From positions 1 to 22,197 of IMG/VR virus record IMGVR_UViG_3300044797_000021: a stretch of DNA of 22,197 nucleotides. One strand, given 5' to 3'. The stretch comes from a virus. Position numbers and translations under genes: made by a program. Below, piece by piece: positions 7,864 through 14,610 of the stretch; position 1 is the first letter of the stretch, and each line of letters opens with the position of its first letter. The notes under the pieces are model-generated. The model was not told the origin of the DNA and ran no database searches. It saw only the letters and a list, made by a program, of their open reading frames with translations.

Positions 7864-7883
7864 TTTCCGAGGGCTGAGAAAAG

Positions 7884-7930
7884 AAGAGGCTGCACTGCAC
7901 TAAACTGGCAGTCAGCCTCTTTCGTTTTTT
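7884..7930 (+). terminator. Rho-independent terminator
   Basis: AAGAGGCTG (7884-7892) pairs with CAGCCTCTT (7913-7921). Inside it ACTGC (7894-7898) pairs with GCAGT (7908-7912) around a 9-base loop, with one bulged C at 7893. A T-rich run, TCGTTTTTT (7922-7930), follows directly. The 14 paired bases and T-tract make this a convincing intrinsic terminator. It lies 20 bases after the stop of the previous gene and just before the gp4-like gene, so it would reduce or regulate transcription from the capsid block into the tail block. Confidence 0.85.
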
Positions 7931-7942
7931 AGGGGACCAAGA

Positions 7943-8782
7943 ATGCCAGTTTTGCCAGCAAATCCGCCGATTACTGAAGTACCGCCAGCGCCTAATACGG
8001 TGGGGCAGGTCATCACGAATGCCCTGTATGAAATCAACGTGGTGGCACCTGGCGAGAATCCCGATCCGCTGGAAATGAATTTCGCGCTGAGCAAGTTCAA
8101 TCAACTCCTTGACTCATGGAGCGCAAGGGCCGAGAAGATTTATGCCTATGACCTGCTGAGCGCAACACCCGGGCCGTCTCCGACCCCATATTTGCTCGTT
8201 CCGAATCTCTACCCGCACACGATCGGTCCGGCCGCGTTCCCAAGTGAACCCACAGCCCCGACACCGACATTCATCGTCAACGGCGAGAGACCTGTACGCA
8301 TCAAGCACATCAATATTCTTCTCAATAACGTGACGCCGGTTGTTCGATATCCCTGCACCAAGAGGGATAAGGATTGGTGGGCGACCGAGCGGGTCCAGAC
8401 GATCACGACAACATTGCCAACGGACTTCTATTACCGTCCGGACTGGCCTCTTGGTTCGATTTTCTTCTGGCCCGTTCCGAGTTATGCCTATGGCGTGGAA
8501 ATCGAAATAGAGACGTTTCTGAATGGCGCGGCCAATCTGACGACTCAGTTCATCTTCCCTCCAGGCTATGAACTGGCGATCACGCTGACACTTGCGGAAC
8601 TTCTCTGTCCATCTTTTGAGAAGCAGCCTAACCCAATTCTCGTTGCGTCGGCACTTAGGGCGAGGCAGTCGATCGATGGATTGAACGCACAGCCACCCAG
8701 AATTGACTTGGGTGGTGATTGGACAACGAGTACGAGGAAGCCGCGGCCAAGCTTCAATTACCACACTGGCTACAGCACCTAA
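7943..8782 (+). CDS. Head-tail adaptor, P22 gp4-like (tail accessory factor)
   Basis: P22 gp4 binds under the portal ring after packaging, keeps DNA in, and provides the platform for gp10. The diagnostic region here is the helix-turn-helix near the N-terminus (NALYEINVVAPGENPD, about residues 26-41, then FALSKFNQLLDSWSA), which matches the opening helices of gp4-family adaptors. The remainder (279 residues in all, longer than the 166 of P22 gp4) has beta-rich segments such as YRPDWPLGSIFFWPVP and a helix near the C-terminus (YELAITLTLAELLCPSF). AGGGGA at 7931-7936 precedes the ATG at 7943. Its place before a gp10-like gene supports the assignment. Confidence 0.8.
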   Translation: MPVLPANPPITEVPPAPNTVGQVITNALYEINVVAPGENPDPLEMNFALSKFNQLLDSWSARAEKIYAYDLLSATPGPSPTPYLLVPNLYPHTIGPAAFPSEPTAPTPTFIVNGERPVRIKHINILLNNVTPVVRYPCTKRDKDWWATERVQTITTTLPTDFYYRPDWPLGSIFFWPVPSYAYGVEIEIETFLNGAANLTTQFIFPPGYELAITLTLAELLCPSFEKQPNPILVASALRARQSIDGLNAQPPRIDLGGDWTTSTRKPRPSFNYHTGYST

Positions 8783-8783
8783 A

Positions 8784-8793
8784 AAGGAGGTGA
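8784..8793 (+). promoter_or_regulatory. Perfect Shine-Dalgarno site for a TTG start
   Basis: AAGGAGGTGA is fully complementary to the anti-Shine-Dalgarno end of 16S rRNA and lies just upstream of TTG at 8798. It fixes the non-AUG start of the signal-peptide protein that follows and predicts strong translation despite TTG. Confidence 0.8.
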
Positions 8794-8797
8794 GCAT

Positions 8798-9220
8798 TTG
8801 AAACGATATCTAGCATGGCTGTTTCTGTTTGCTCTCTTTGGCCCATCGGCCTATGCCCAGACGCAGATCTTCACTGCCAACTTGACCGTTGTGGATAGCG
8901 CCTCCTGTGCGAATGCTGCAACGACCGCAAAGTCCACGCTGACGGTGCCCCTCACTAATAGCAGCGGTTCCGCCGTGATCCAACTTGCGGGAACATTCAG
9001 TGCGACCGTTTACTTCCAAGGGACGGCGGATGGAGCAGACTGGGTGAGCGTTAATGCGCTGCCAGTCAGCGGCACGCAGACTGCGGTTACTTCCGCCACG
9101 ACAGCAAATGCTTGGCGCGTGAACGTGTCCGGCCTGCAATCGGTGCGAGCCTGCATCGAGGCTTACACGAGCGGTACGGCGGTAACGACAATCACCAGTT
9201 CTCCGGCTGGCGCTGTCTAA
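8798..9220 (+). CDS. Small beta-sandwich virion protein with Sec signal peptide
   Basis: A 140-residue product from a TTG start set by a perfect ribosome site. It opens with a Sec signal peptide (MKRYLAWLFLFALFGPSAYA, cleavage after residue 20 before QTQ). The mature part is a compact beta-rich domain; the strands around ATVYFQGTADGADWVSVNAL and AWRVNVSGLQSVRACIEAYT match a layout frequent in small phage structural proteins (a binding or decoration beta-sandwich). Two cysteines, one near each end, could form one disulfide. Its stop overlaps the start of the next gene (TAATG). A role as an accessory surface or tail component is inferred; the signal peptide is unexpected for one. Confidence 0.7.
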   Translation: MKRYLAWLFLFALFGPSAYAQTQIFTANLTVVDSASCANAATTAKSTLTVPLTNSSGSAVIQLAGTFSATVYFQGTADGADWVSVNALPVSGTQTAVTSATTANAWRVNVSGLQSVRACIEAYTSGTAVTTITSSPAGAV

Positions 9221-9516
9221 TGGGGCAGTCGATTAAAACTTTTGCGATTGATGCCTCGGGGCCATATGTGGTTACAGCACAGACCCCCTGCTGGCGCATC
9301 GAGGTGCGAGAGAATTACGATCTGGCGAGTCTCCCGCAATGCGATCTTCAGCAATTCGCTCCTTCGATGACGACCACGCCGGCGCTAATTCCCAAGGGGA
9401 CCGTCGCAAGATACAGTCAAATGGGAGCCTATTATCCTGGGCAAGAGGCCGGACGAATCAACACCGCTTCGGGATCTTGCACAGTGGTGCAAATAGAATA
9501 TGGACGCGACGCCTAA
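9220..9516 (+). CDS. Small virion-type protein of unknown function
   Basis: A 98-residue protein with its ATG at 9220 sharing an A with the preceding stop (TAATG), so it is translationally coupled. It has no signal peptide and is beta-rich (IDASGPYVVTAQTPCWRIEV near the N-terminus), with a conserved-looking turn and strand PKGTVARYSQMGAYYPGQEA and a closing SGSCTVVQIEYG. Small proteins of this type are frequent among podovirus tail-region genes. The next gene starts 17 bases before this one ends. No enzymatic motif is seen. Confidence 0.65.
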   Translation: MGQSIKTFAIDASGPYVVTAQTPCWRIEVRENYDLASLPQCDLQQFAPSMTTTPALIPKGTVARYSQMGAYYPGQEAGRINTASGSCTVVQIEYGRDA

Positions 9517-11005
9517 GCACCCTGATTACGATAGGCATTATGCGGAATGGCAGAGAACTCTGCCCAATGCTTCCCATGAAGCGCTCCACGACAAGGTGCT
9601 GAAGCACCTTGCATTCAAGGAGCAGAGTCAGGCAGTTGCGACCAAGCCGCAATCGCTAATTCCTTGCCAGTTCTTCCCGGTGAAATGCGAGTTTCAGGAA
9701 CCCCGTGTGACAAAAATCCCCTGGGAACTGCGAGCCATCGTTATTCTTTTGGGACTTATCTTTTTGTCGATGGTAGCAAAGATTGCCCACGGAGACCCTG
9801 CACCGCCTCTGCCAATTCCATTTTCTCGTGTAATGATGCTGCCTCAAGCCGGTAACGTTCCGATTCCTTTGCCTATCCAGGGGAGCGGTTCAAGCAGTCC
9901 GGTATATGTCATTTGTTCGTCTGGATGCTCGGCGGCCGGAGCGTTTGCGGACAATTCTGCTTTTACGGTAGGGACAACCCCAGGATCTATTCTCTTCGGT
10001 TACTACACGAGCGGTTCAGCGCCAACGCTTTCGACTGGCAACGCCGCACGTGCGCGGATTGATTCCAATTCCTACTTGATCGTAGATTGCGCCACGGGTT
10101 GCAGCGCAGGAAGTCTCACGAATAACAATGCCGCACCGACTAATAATCTAAGCGGAGTAATGCCAGCCGTCGCCAATGCTGCTGCCCAGAGTTGGAGCGA
10201 AGGAAATCAAGTTTTGTTGTCTGTTGACTTGGCTGGCAGGCAAAGAGTCACTGGCGCTGGCGGGACATTCCCGGTAACGGGTACGTTCTGGCAAGCAACT
10301 CAGCCTGTATCCGGTACGTTCTGGCAGACTACGCAACCTGTTAGTGGAACATTTTGGCAGGCGACCCAACCAGTATCAGGTACCTTTTGGCAAGCTACTC
10401 AGCCTGTGTCAGGTACTTTCTGGCAGACTACCCAGCCTATATCAGCAGCTAGCCTACCACTCCCATCTGGGGCATCTACAGCAGCAAAGCAGCCAGCATT
10501 AGGTACTGCTGGGTCTGCGTCCGCTGACGTGATAACGATACAGGGTATTGCGAGCATGACGAAGTTGCTCGTAACTCCTGATTCAGTTGCCCTCCCGGCC
10601 AATCAGTCGGTCAACGAGAATCAAATAGGCGGGACAGGCGTGGTCGCCAATCCCTGCCAGGAAGCAGTTCCAACAACGGTAGCTATTTCTCAGACGGCTA
10701 ACACAAAGATCATTTCCAACTCGACCGGGAAAAAGAACTACATCTGTTCAATTCTGATTATCGCCGGGGCTGCCGAAATACCGTCCCTCGTTGAGGGAAC
10801 CGGCTCTACTTGCGGCACAAATACAACAGCCGTTGTCGGATCGACAACAACCGCAAACGGCATGAGTTTAGCAGCCAATGGTGGATTCACTATGGGCAGC
10901 GGGGCAGCGGCGGTAATCCCAGGGATCAACGCCAGCTATGATACCTGCCTGTTTCAGAACGGCTCAAATCGACTGGCGGGAATGATTTCCTACGTACAGG
11001 AGTAG
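9500..11005 (+). CDS. Membrane-anchored or exported repeat protein, tail-region
   Basis: A 501-residue protein with three parts. Residues 1-70 are a soluble, charged N-terminal region (HPDYDRHYAEWQRTLPNAS). Residues 75-97 contain a hydrophobic segment (AIVILLGLIFLSMVAKIAHG) that could be a signal anchor. The rest is Gly/Ser/Thr-rich and beta-prone with eight cysteines. Residues 258-312 are five tandem copies of an 11-residue unit (consensus PVSGTFWQATQ). GTG at 9707 (residue 70), preceded by AGGA, is a possible internal start that would turn the hydrophobic segment into a cleavable signal peptide. The ATG at 9500 overlaps the previous gene by 17 bases. FWQ-type repeats occur in other phage structural proteins; a fibrous surface or tail role is inferred. 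Confidence 0.7.
   Translation: MDATPKHPDYDRHYAEWQRTLPNASHEALHDKVLKHLAFKEQSQAVATKPQSLIPCQFFPVKCEFQEPRVTKIPWELRAIVILLGLIFLSMVAKIAHGDPAPPLPIPFSRVMMLPQAGNVPIPLPIQGSGSSSPVYVICSSGCSAAGAFADNSAFTVGTTPGSILFGYYTSGSAPTLSTGNAARARIDSNSYLIVDCATGCSAGSLTNNNAAPTNNLSGVMPAVANAAAQSWSEGNQVLLSVDLAGRQRVTGAGGTFPVTGTFWQATQPVSGTFWQTTQPVSGTFWQATQPVSGTFWQATQPVSGTFWQTTQPISAASLPLPSGASTAAKQPALGTAGSASADVITIQGIASMTKLLVTPDSVALPANQSVNENQIGGTGVVANPCQEAVPTTVAISQTANTKIISNSTGKKNYICSILIIAGAAEIPSLVEGTGSTCGTNTTAVVGSTTTANGMSLAANGGFTMGSGAAAVIPGINASYDTCLFQNGSNRLAGMISYVQE
10271..10435 (+). repeat. Five in-frame 33-base tandem repeats (PVSGTFWQATQ)
   Basis: Five consecutive 33-base units at 10271, 10304, 10337, 10370 and 10403 encode PVTGTFWQATQ, PVSGTFWQTTQ, PVSGTFWQATQ, PVSGTFWQATQ and PVSGTFWQTTQ; a degenerate sixth (PIS...) follows. 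The protein units are nearly identical, but the codons differ from copy to copy (for example GTF is ggtacgttc, ggaacattt, ggtaccttt, ggtactttc). The units are therefore old and held by selection on the protein. This is coding sequence, not a CRISPR array. Confidence 0.9.
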
Positions 11006-11008
11006 AGA

Positions 11009-11374
11009 ATGGCGAAGCAAGTAATTATCCTGAGTCAGACCAGCAACGGGACGCAAATCAATATTAACGGTCTGTTCTGGTTTCCCATCACCACCAAGCC
11101 GCAGCCGCAATCTAACGGAAGTGCGTGGACTGCGATAGCGGGAACATCCATCGGCCCATCTACGGCAGAGACGGCGGCGATTCAGGCCGGGACCGTGAAA
11201 GAGGAGTCGTTTAACTTCACCTTCCCGATTGGCGTAGCGCCTGCTGTATCGGAAGGCTACATGCAAGAGGCGTGGACTGCGAGGAACGCCGAGATAAACG
11301 GAATTGGCGGTTACGTCTACTACGGGGCTTACTACGACCCGAATGCGAATGGTGGGGCATGGGCACAGCAATAA
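11009..11374 (+). CDS. Small tail-region protein of unknown function
   Basis: A 121-residue protein, ATG at 11009 with AGGAG (10999-11003) upstream. It has no signal peptide. It begins with a hydrophobic strand (KQVIILSQTSNGTQININGL), has a low-complexity middle (WTAIAGTSIGPSTAETAAIQ) and ends with a helix-like stretch in which RNAEINGIGGYVYYGAYYDP is notable. This pattern (a strand, then 'AI-GTV-EE', then a WT-RNAEING helix) resembles small structural proteins of other tailed phages. Its last 16 bases overlap the start of the next gene. Confidence 0.65.
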   Translation: MAKQVIILSQTSNGTQININGLFWFPITTKPQPQSNGSAWTAIAGTSIGPSTAETAAIQAGTVKEESFNFTFPIGVAPAVSEGYMQEAWTARNAEINGIGGYVYYGAYYDPNANGGAWAQQ

Positions 11375-12153
11375 AACGACTCCTTCCAATTCTCGCGCTG
11401 GTGTTCTTTGTGGCTCCATCCTACGCCTCAATCGCCCACGATGCGGACAGTAACTCGGGAGCCAAAACTACGGCTAGCTTTAGCTGGACGCATACAATGG
11501 GCAGCGTATCCAACGGCGTTCTGTTTCTTATCGGATATAACGATGCCTTGACAGTCTCAACGGGAGCGTCTGCGACTTATAACGGAGTCTCGTTGACACA
11601 GATCGCCTTTGTTCCATCAGGAACAGCATGGTTCTCGTCAACCCACTCTATGTGGATAGGATGCCTTGCTAATCCGGCGAGTGGAGCAAATACAGCCACC
11701 ATAACGTTTACGGGGGGAAGCGGCACGCCAGCAAATGCAGGAATAGGTATTTCATTCTCGGGTGTGCAGTCTTGCACCTTAGACGCAGGCCCAACGACAA
11801 CGAGTGCATCGTCTTCCTCGTCGGTATCTTTGAACATCACGACAGTCGCCGCGAACGCATGGATTTTGGATTACTACTACAATTCCACCACGTCGTTTGT
11901 GACAACTTCGGCTAATTCCCCGCAAGTTATCAGTTACCATGAGCCTAACTTTGGAAGCATTGCGGGTGGAGGCATTGGAGCGTCCTACCAAGGCCCAGTC
12001 GTAACTCCTACTTCTACTTCTGATGGATGGACCTCCACGGGTACGGGGACAGCATCATTGGATTGGTATTTAGGGGCTATTTCGTTGGTCCCGGCAGGTG
12101 GGGCTGCGGCTCCAGTCTGCACCCTCTCAACTCTAGGCGCGGGGCCTTGCTGA
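11359..12153 (+). CDS. Exported beta-sandwich protein of unknown function
   Basis: I place the start at ATG 11359, because the product then opens with a Sec signal peptide (MGTAIKRLLPILALVFFVAP, cleavage about SYA|S, residue 23). Upstream in-frame starts would give an Arg-rich sequence that is out of frame with the preceding gene's product. The mature protein (about 240 residues) is a Ser/Thr/Gly-rich beta protein; the core resembles the SWTHTMGSVSNGVLFLIGY type of lectin-like or jelly-roll domain seen in phage and bacterial surface proteins. Four cysteines are present, two of them near the C-terminus. The ribosome site is poor, so translation may be coupled to the overlapping upstream gene. 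The next gene starts two bases after this one ends. The role is probably a virion surface or receptor component. Confidence 0.65.
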   Translation: MGTAIKRLLPILALVFFVAPSYASIAHDADSNSGAKTTASFSWTHTMGSVSNGVLFLIGYNDALTVSTGASATYNGVSLTQIAFVPSGTAWFSSTHSMWIGCLANPASGANTATITFTGGSGTPANAGIGISFSGVQSCTLDAGPTTTSASSSSSVSLNITTVAANAWILDYYYNSTTSFVTTSANSPQVISYHEPNFGSIAGGGIGASYQGPVVTPTSTSDGWTSTGTGTASLDWYLGAISLVPAGGAAAPVCTLSTLGAGPC

Positions 12154-12154
12154 T

Positions 12155-13720
12155 ATGGCGCGCTTCGGACTCATTGGCGGATCATATACTTCTCAGAGCC
12201 TAACGGCCGACGCGCAGCGGACCATGAATTGGTACCCTGAGACTCTAGAGAACCCGCTGGGTAAGGCAAGCATGGCCCTCTACCCGACCCCTGGAACAAG
12301 CCTGTTCTGCACCCTACCGGGAGACGGACCTGTCCGCGGGCAGATTGAAATCAATGGGCTAGCATTCGCAGTGTCGAAGAGCAACTTCTGCCAGGTATTT
12401 CCGAATGGGACTTTTAATGTCATCGCGCAAGTAGCAAACGACAACTTGCCTGTCTCGATGGTGGCGAGTCCGCAGCAATTGCTTATCGCCTCAGCAGGCA
12501 GCCTGTACGTCTACCAGATTCAGGGAACACCCAACTCCCAAAACATCGGCGCTGGGGCCTTCTATCAAGTCCCTAACAGCACATTTACCCTTCCCGGTGG
12601 AGCGCAGCCACTTCCTTTACAAGTCGAATACATTGATGGGTTCTTCCTCGTGCTTCTGCGAGACTCGCAGACAATCTACATTTCGACTCCCCTGGACGCG
12701 ACGAGCTGGCCCGCTTTGCAGCAGATCACTGTCTCAGTATTCTCCGACAACGTGCAGGGAATGATTCAAAATCAGCGTCAACTGTACGTTTACGGCCGTA
12801 AAAGGAGTACGACTTACTACGATTCAGGCAGCCCAAACATCTTCGATGTGAATCCTTCGGGCACCGTCGAGGATGGCATGGTAAGCAACTTCGGATTTTG
12901 CCGGCTCGATAACTCTGTTTTCTGGATTGACCAGGACGAGCGCGGCTCTGGAGTGGTAAGGCGTTACTCGGGCTTCACGCCCACAAGAGTCAGTAATCAC
13001 GCTATCGAGTTTGCCATGCAGGGTTATCCCACAATTTCAGATTGCGTGGCTTATCCCTGCCAGGATCAAGGACACGCCTTTGCCGTGTTCTACTTCCCGA
13101 CCGCAAATAAGACTTGGGTGTATGACGTGGCAACCGGGCAATGGCATGAACGGGGCTACTGGAACGAAAACACCGCATTGTATTCGGCGCACAAGTCGCA
13201 AAATCACATGCTGGCGTTCGGAAAGCATTTGGTGGGGGATCCGACCAGTGGGAATATCTATCAGATGGCCATTCCCTCAACGGCAATCGGCGGCGGCTAC
13301 AACTTCGTGACCGATAACGGCAACCCCATTGTGAGAATGAGGCGATCCCCGCACATCTCGGCGGAAAATAAATACTCGTTCTATAACGAGTTGGTTCTTG
13401 ATATGGAGACAGGGCTCGGGCCGATGCCTCCCCTCCTCGATGGCGCCGGGAATCCTCGCGGGCCTAAAGTCCTGCTCCGTTGGTCCAAAGATTATGCCCA
13501 TACGTGGAGCAATTACTACTCGCTCGATGCAGGACAGGCTGGGCAGTATCGACAGCGAGTAAGGCGCTCGCGCATGGGGCGGGCCAGGGACATGGTTTTT
13601 GAGGTGTCATGCAGCGATCCAATTCCTTGGAGGTTGATCGACGGCTATTTGGATGCTGACGGGCCGAGTCCGTACAAGCCTTCGAGCAGGCTAGCTTTGA
13701 CATACGGGAAGGTAAGCTGA
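12155..13720 (+). CDS. Tail hub / packaged-DNA stabilisation protein, P22 gp10-like
   Basis: P22 gp10 forms the hexameric tail hub that attaches to gp4 and carries the tailspikes. Here the N-terminal motif GGSYTSQSLTADAQRTMNWY (residues 8-27) followed by YPTPGTSLFCTLPGDGPVRG is characteristic of gp10-type hubs (the 'ADAQ/N-YPE...PG' opening). The body is a run of beta blades (LYVYQIQGT, YIDGFFLVLL, TKTWVYDVATGQWHERG-like segments) in keeping with a propeller, and 521 residues compares with 472 in P22. The start lies one base after the preceding stop. Synteny with the gp4-like gene supports the call. Confidence 0.8.
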   Translation: MARFGLIGGSYTSQSLTADAQRTMNWYPETLENPLGKASMALYPTPGTSLFCTLPGDGPVRGQIEINGLAFAVSKSNFCQVFPNGTFNVIAQVANDNLPVSMVASPQQLLIASAGSLYVYQIQGTPNSQNIGAGAFYQVPNSTFTLPGGAQPLPLQVEYIDGFFLVLLRDSQTIYISTPLDATSWPALQQITVSVFSDNVQGMIQNQRQLYVYGRKRSTTYYDSGSPNIFDVNPSGTVEDGMVSNFGFCRLDNSVFWIDQDERGSGVVRRYSGFTPTRVSNHAIEFAMQGYPTISDCVAYPCQDQGHAFAVFYFPTANKTWVYDVATGQWHERGYWNENTALYSAHKSQNHMLAFGKHLVGDPTSGNIYQMAIPSTAIGGGYNFVTDNGNPIVRMRRSPHISAENKYSFYNELVLDMETGLGPMPPLLDGAGNPRGPKVLLRWSKDYAHTWSNYYSLDAGQAGQYRQRVRRSRMGRARDMVFEVSCSDPIPWRLIDGYLDADGPSPYKPSSRLALTYGKVS

Positions 13721-13959
13721 TGGCCAACCCTGTCCAGCGACCCCCAGATGATCCGACGAAGCCCACGACTACCTTCTGGACAAATTGGTGGGCAGCGTTG
13801 ACAGCCCCAGCTAGTCCGGTGGCTCCTCCGGCAACTTCATCGACGCCGGGGATAGCAGGGCAGTTAGCTTTCAGTTCGACGTATTTGTATGTGTGCATTC
13901 AATCAAACAGTCCGACACAGGCGGCGATATGGAAACGGATCGCGTTAGCAGCATTTTGA
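13720..13959 (+). CDS. Small tail-region protein
   Basis: A 79-residue protein whose ATG shares its A with the stop of the hub gene (TGATG). The first half is Pro/Thr-rich with an aromatic patch (TTTFWTNWWAALTAP); the second half is a compact beta module ending in YLYVCIQSNSPTQAAIWKRI, a strand pair that is common at the C-terminus of small phage tail proteins (YVC...WKR-A). It occupies the position where P22 encodes the tail needle gp26, but lacks the long trimeric coiled coil of a needle. Its last 31 bases overlap the acyl carrier protein-like gene. Confidence 0.7.
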   Translation: MANPVQRPPDDPTKPTTTFWTNWWAALTAPASPVAPPATSSTPGIAGQLAFSSTYLYVCIQSNSPTQAAIWKRIALAAF

Positions 13960-14150
13960 TTGGGCTTCTCTCTGAGGCAAGCGGTCGCCCCGAAGAAGAG
14001 ATTAGCGTCGTGGATCGACTGGAGGACTTTTCTCTGGATTCTCTTGAGTTCGTAGAGTTCATGCAGGAAGTCTCGAAGATCAAGCCGATTCCTCAGGATA
14101 AGTGGGCGACATTCGACACAGTAGGGGACCTGATAAGGGCGGTTGAGTGA
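13929..14150 (+). CDS. Acyl carrier protein-like protein
   Basis: A 73-residue protein with the size and helix plan of a stand-alone acyl carrier protein. Helix I is RVSSILIGLLSEASG. The loop and helix II contain LEDFSLDSLEFVEFMQEVSK, in which DSL (Ser38) is the 4'-phosphopantetheine attachment motif with the usual 'ED-x-x-x-DSLE-VE' context. The last part (ATFDTVGDLIRAVE) matches the family's helix IV ('TV-DL---V'). The ATG at 13929 was chosen because it starts just before helix I, with GGCGG nearby; a GTG at 13893 would add 12 residues inside the preceding gene. The gene ends in a four-base overlap with the GNAT gene (GTGA). Activation would need a host phosphopantetheinyl transferase, as none is seen here. 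Recognition is by motif and size. Confidence 0.75.
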   Translation: METDRVSSILIGLLSEASGRPEEEISVVDRLEDFSLDSLEFVEFMQEVSKIKPIPQDKWATFDTVGDLIRAVE

Positions 14151-14602
14151 GCACGACATTTCAAGTCGAGAAGTGGAGCGATTGCCTCTCTGAATTGAGG
14201 CCATTGTTTGCTTTTCTTTGGAAGGATGTAGCAGTTGACCAAGATCGGTTCGTTGCGAAGTGCGAGGAATCAAAATACAAAGCACTCGAAGAGGCCGGGG
14301 CACTTTGCCTCACCACGATGAGGATTGAAGGGAAGTTGGTAGGTTTCTATGCCGCGCTGATTCTTCCCAACCCTCACTATGAGGGGCAAGGGAAGATGGT
14401 ATACACGGATATGTATTTTGTGCTTCCGGTGATGCGGCGCGGGAATCTTGGCCTGAAACTATTCACATTTTCTGAAAAGGTCTGGAAGCAATGGGGAGCG
14501 GTAAAAGCCTACTCCAGCCATAAGATTCATCGGGACCGTAGCAAAATGCTCCAGGCGCTCGGTTGGAAAGCAACAGACACGGTATATAGCAAGATTCTTT
14601 AG
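14147..14602 (+). CDS. GNAT-family acyltransferase
   Basis: A 151-residue GNAT enzyme, which would move an acyl group from CoA or a carrier protein to an amine. The core shows a strand pair (LCLTTMRIEGKLVGFYAALI, about 53-72), then YTDMYFVLPVMRRGNLGLKL (86-105), in which R97-R-G-N-L-G102 is the pyrophosphate-binding loop region of motif A, followed by helix FTFSEKVWKQWGAVKAY and the C-terminal SKMLQALGWKATDTVYSKIL typical of the family's last strands. The GTG start overlaps the ACP-like stop (GTGA), so the two are co-translated. GNATs are common among podovirus structural genes; direct coupling to an ACP is not. The substrate is not deducible. Confidence 0.8.
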   Translation: MSTTFQVEKWSDCLSELRPLFAFLWKDVAVDQDRFVAKCEESKYKALEEAGALCLTTMRIEGKLVGFYAALILPNPHYEGQGKMVYTDMYFVLPVMRRGNLGLKLFTFSEKVWKQWGAVKAYSSHKIHRDRSKMLQALGWKATDTVYSKIL

Positions 14603-14605
14603 GAG
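14601..14605 (+). promoter_or_regulatory. Shine-Dalgarno site directing an apparent ACG start
   Basis: AGGAG overlaps the TAG stop of the GNAT gene and is followed after five bases (ATTTT) by ACG at 14611. No ATG, GTG or TTG occurs in the downstream frame until 14785. The site therefore points to ACG as the start of the next gene. Confidence 0.6.
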
Positions 14606-14610
14606 ATTTT

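Noticed and set aside
10271-10435. Regularly spaced repeats that might suggest a CRISPR array.
   Set aside because: Units are contiguous, in frame, without spacers and encode a conserved 11-residue peptide.
13720-13959. Tail needle gp26 candidate.
   Set aside because: Too short and without a coiled coil; the C-terminal half is a beta module.
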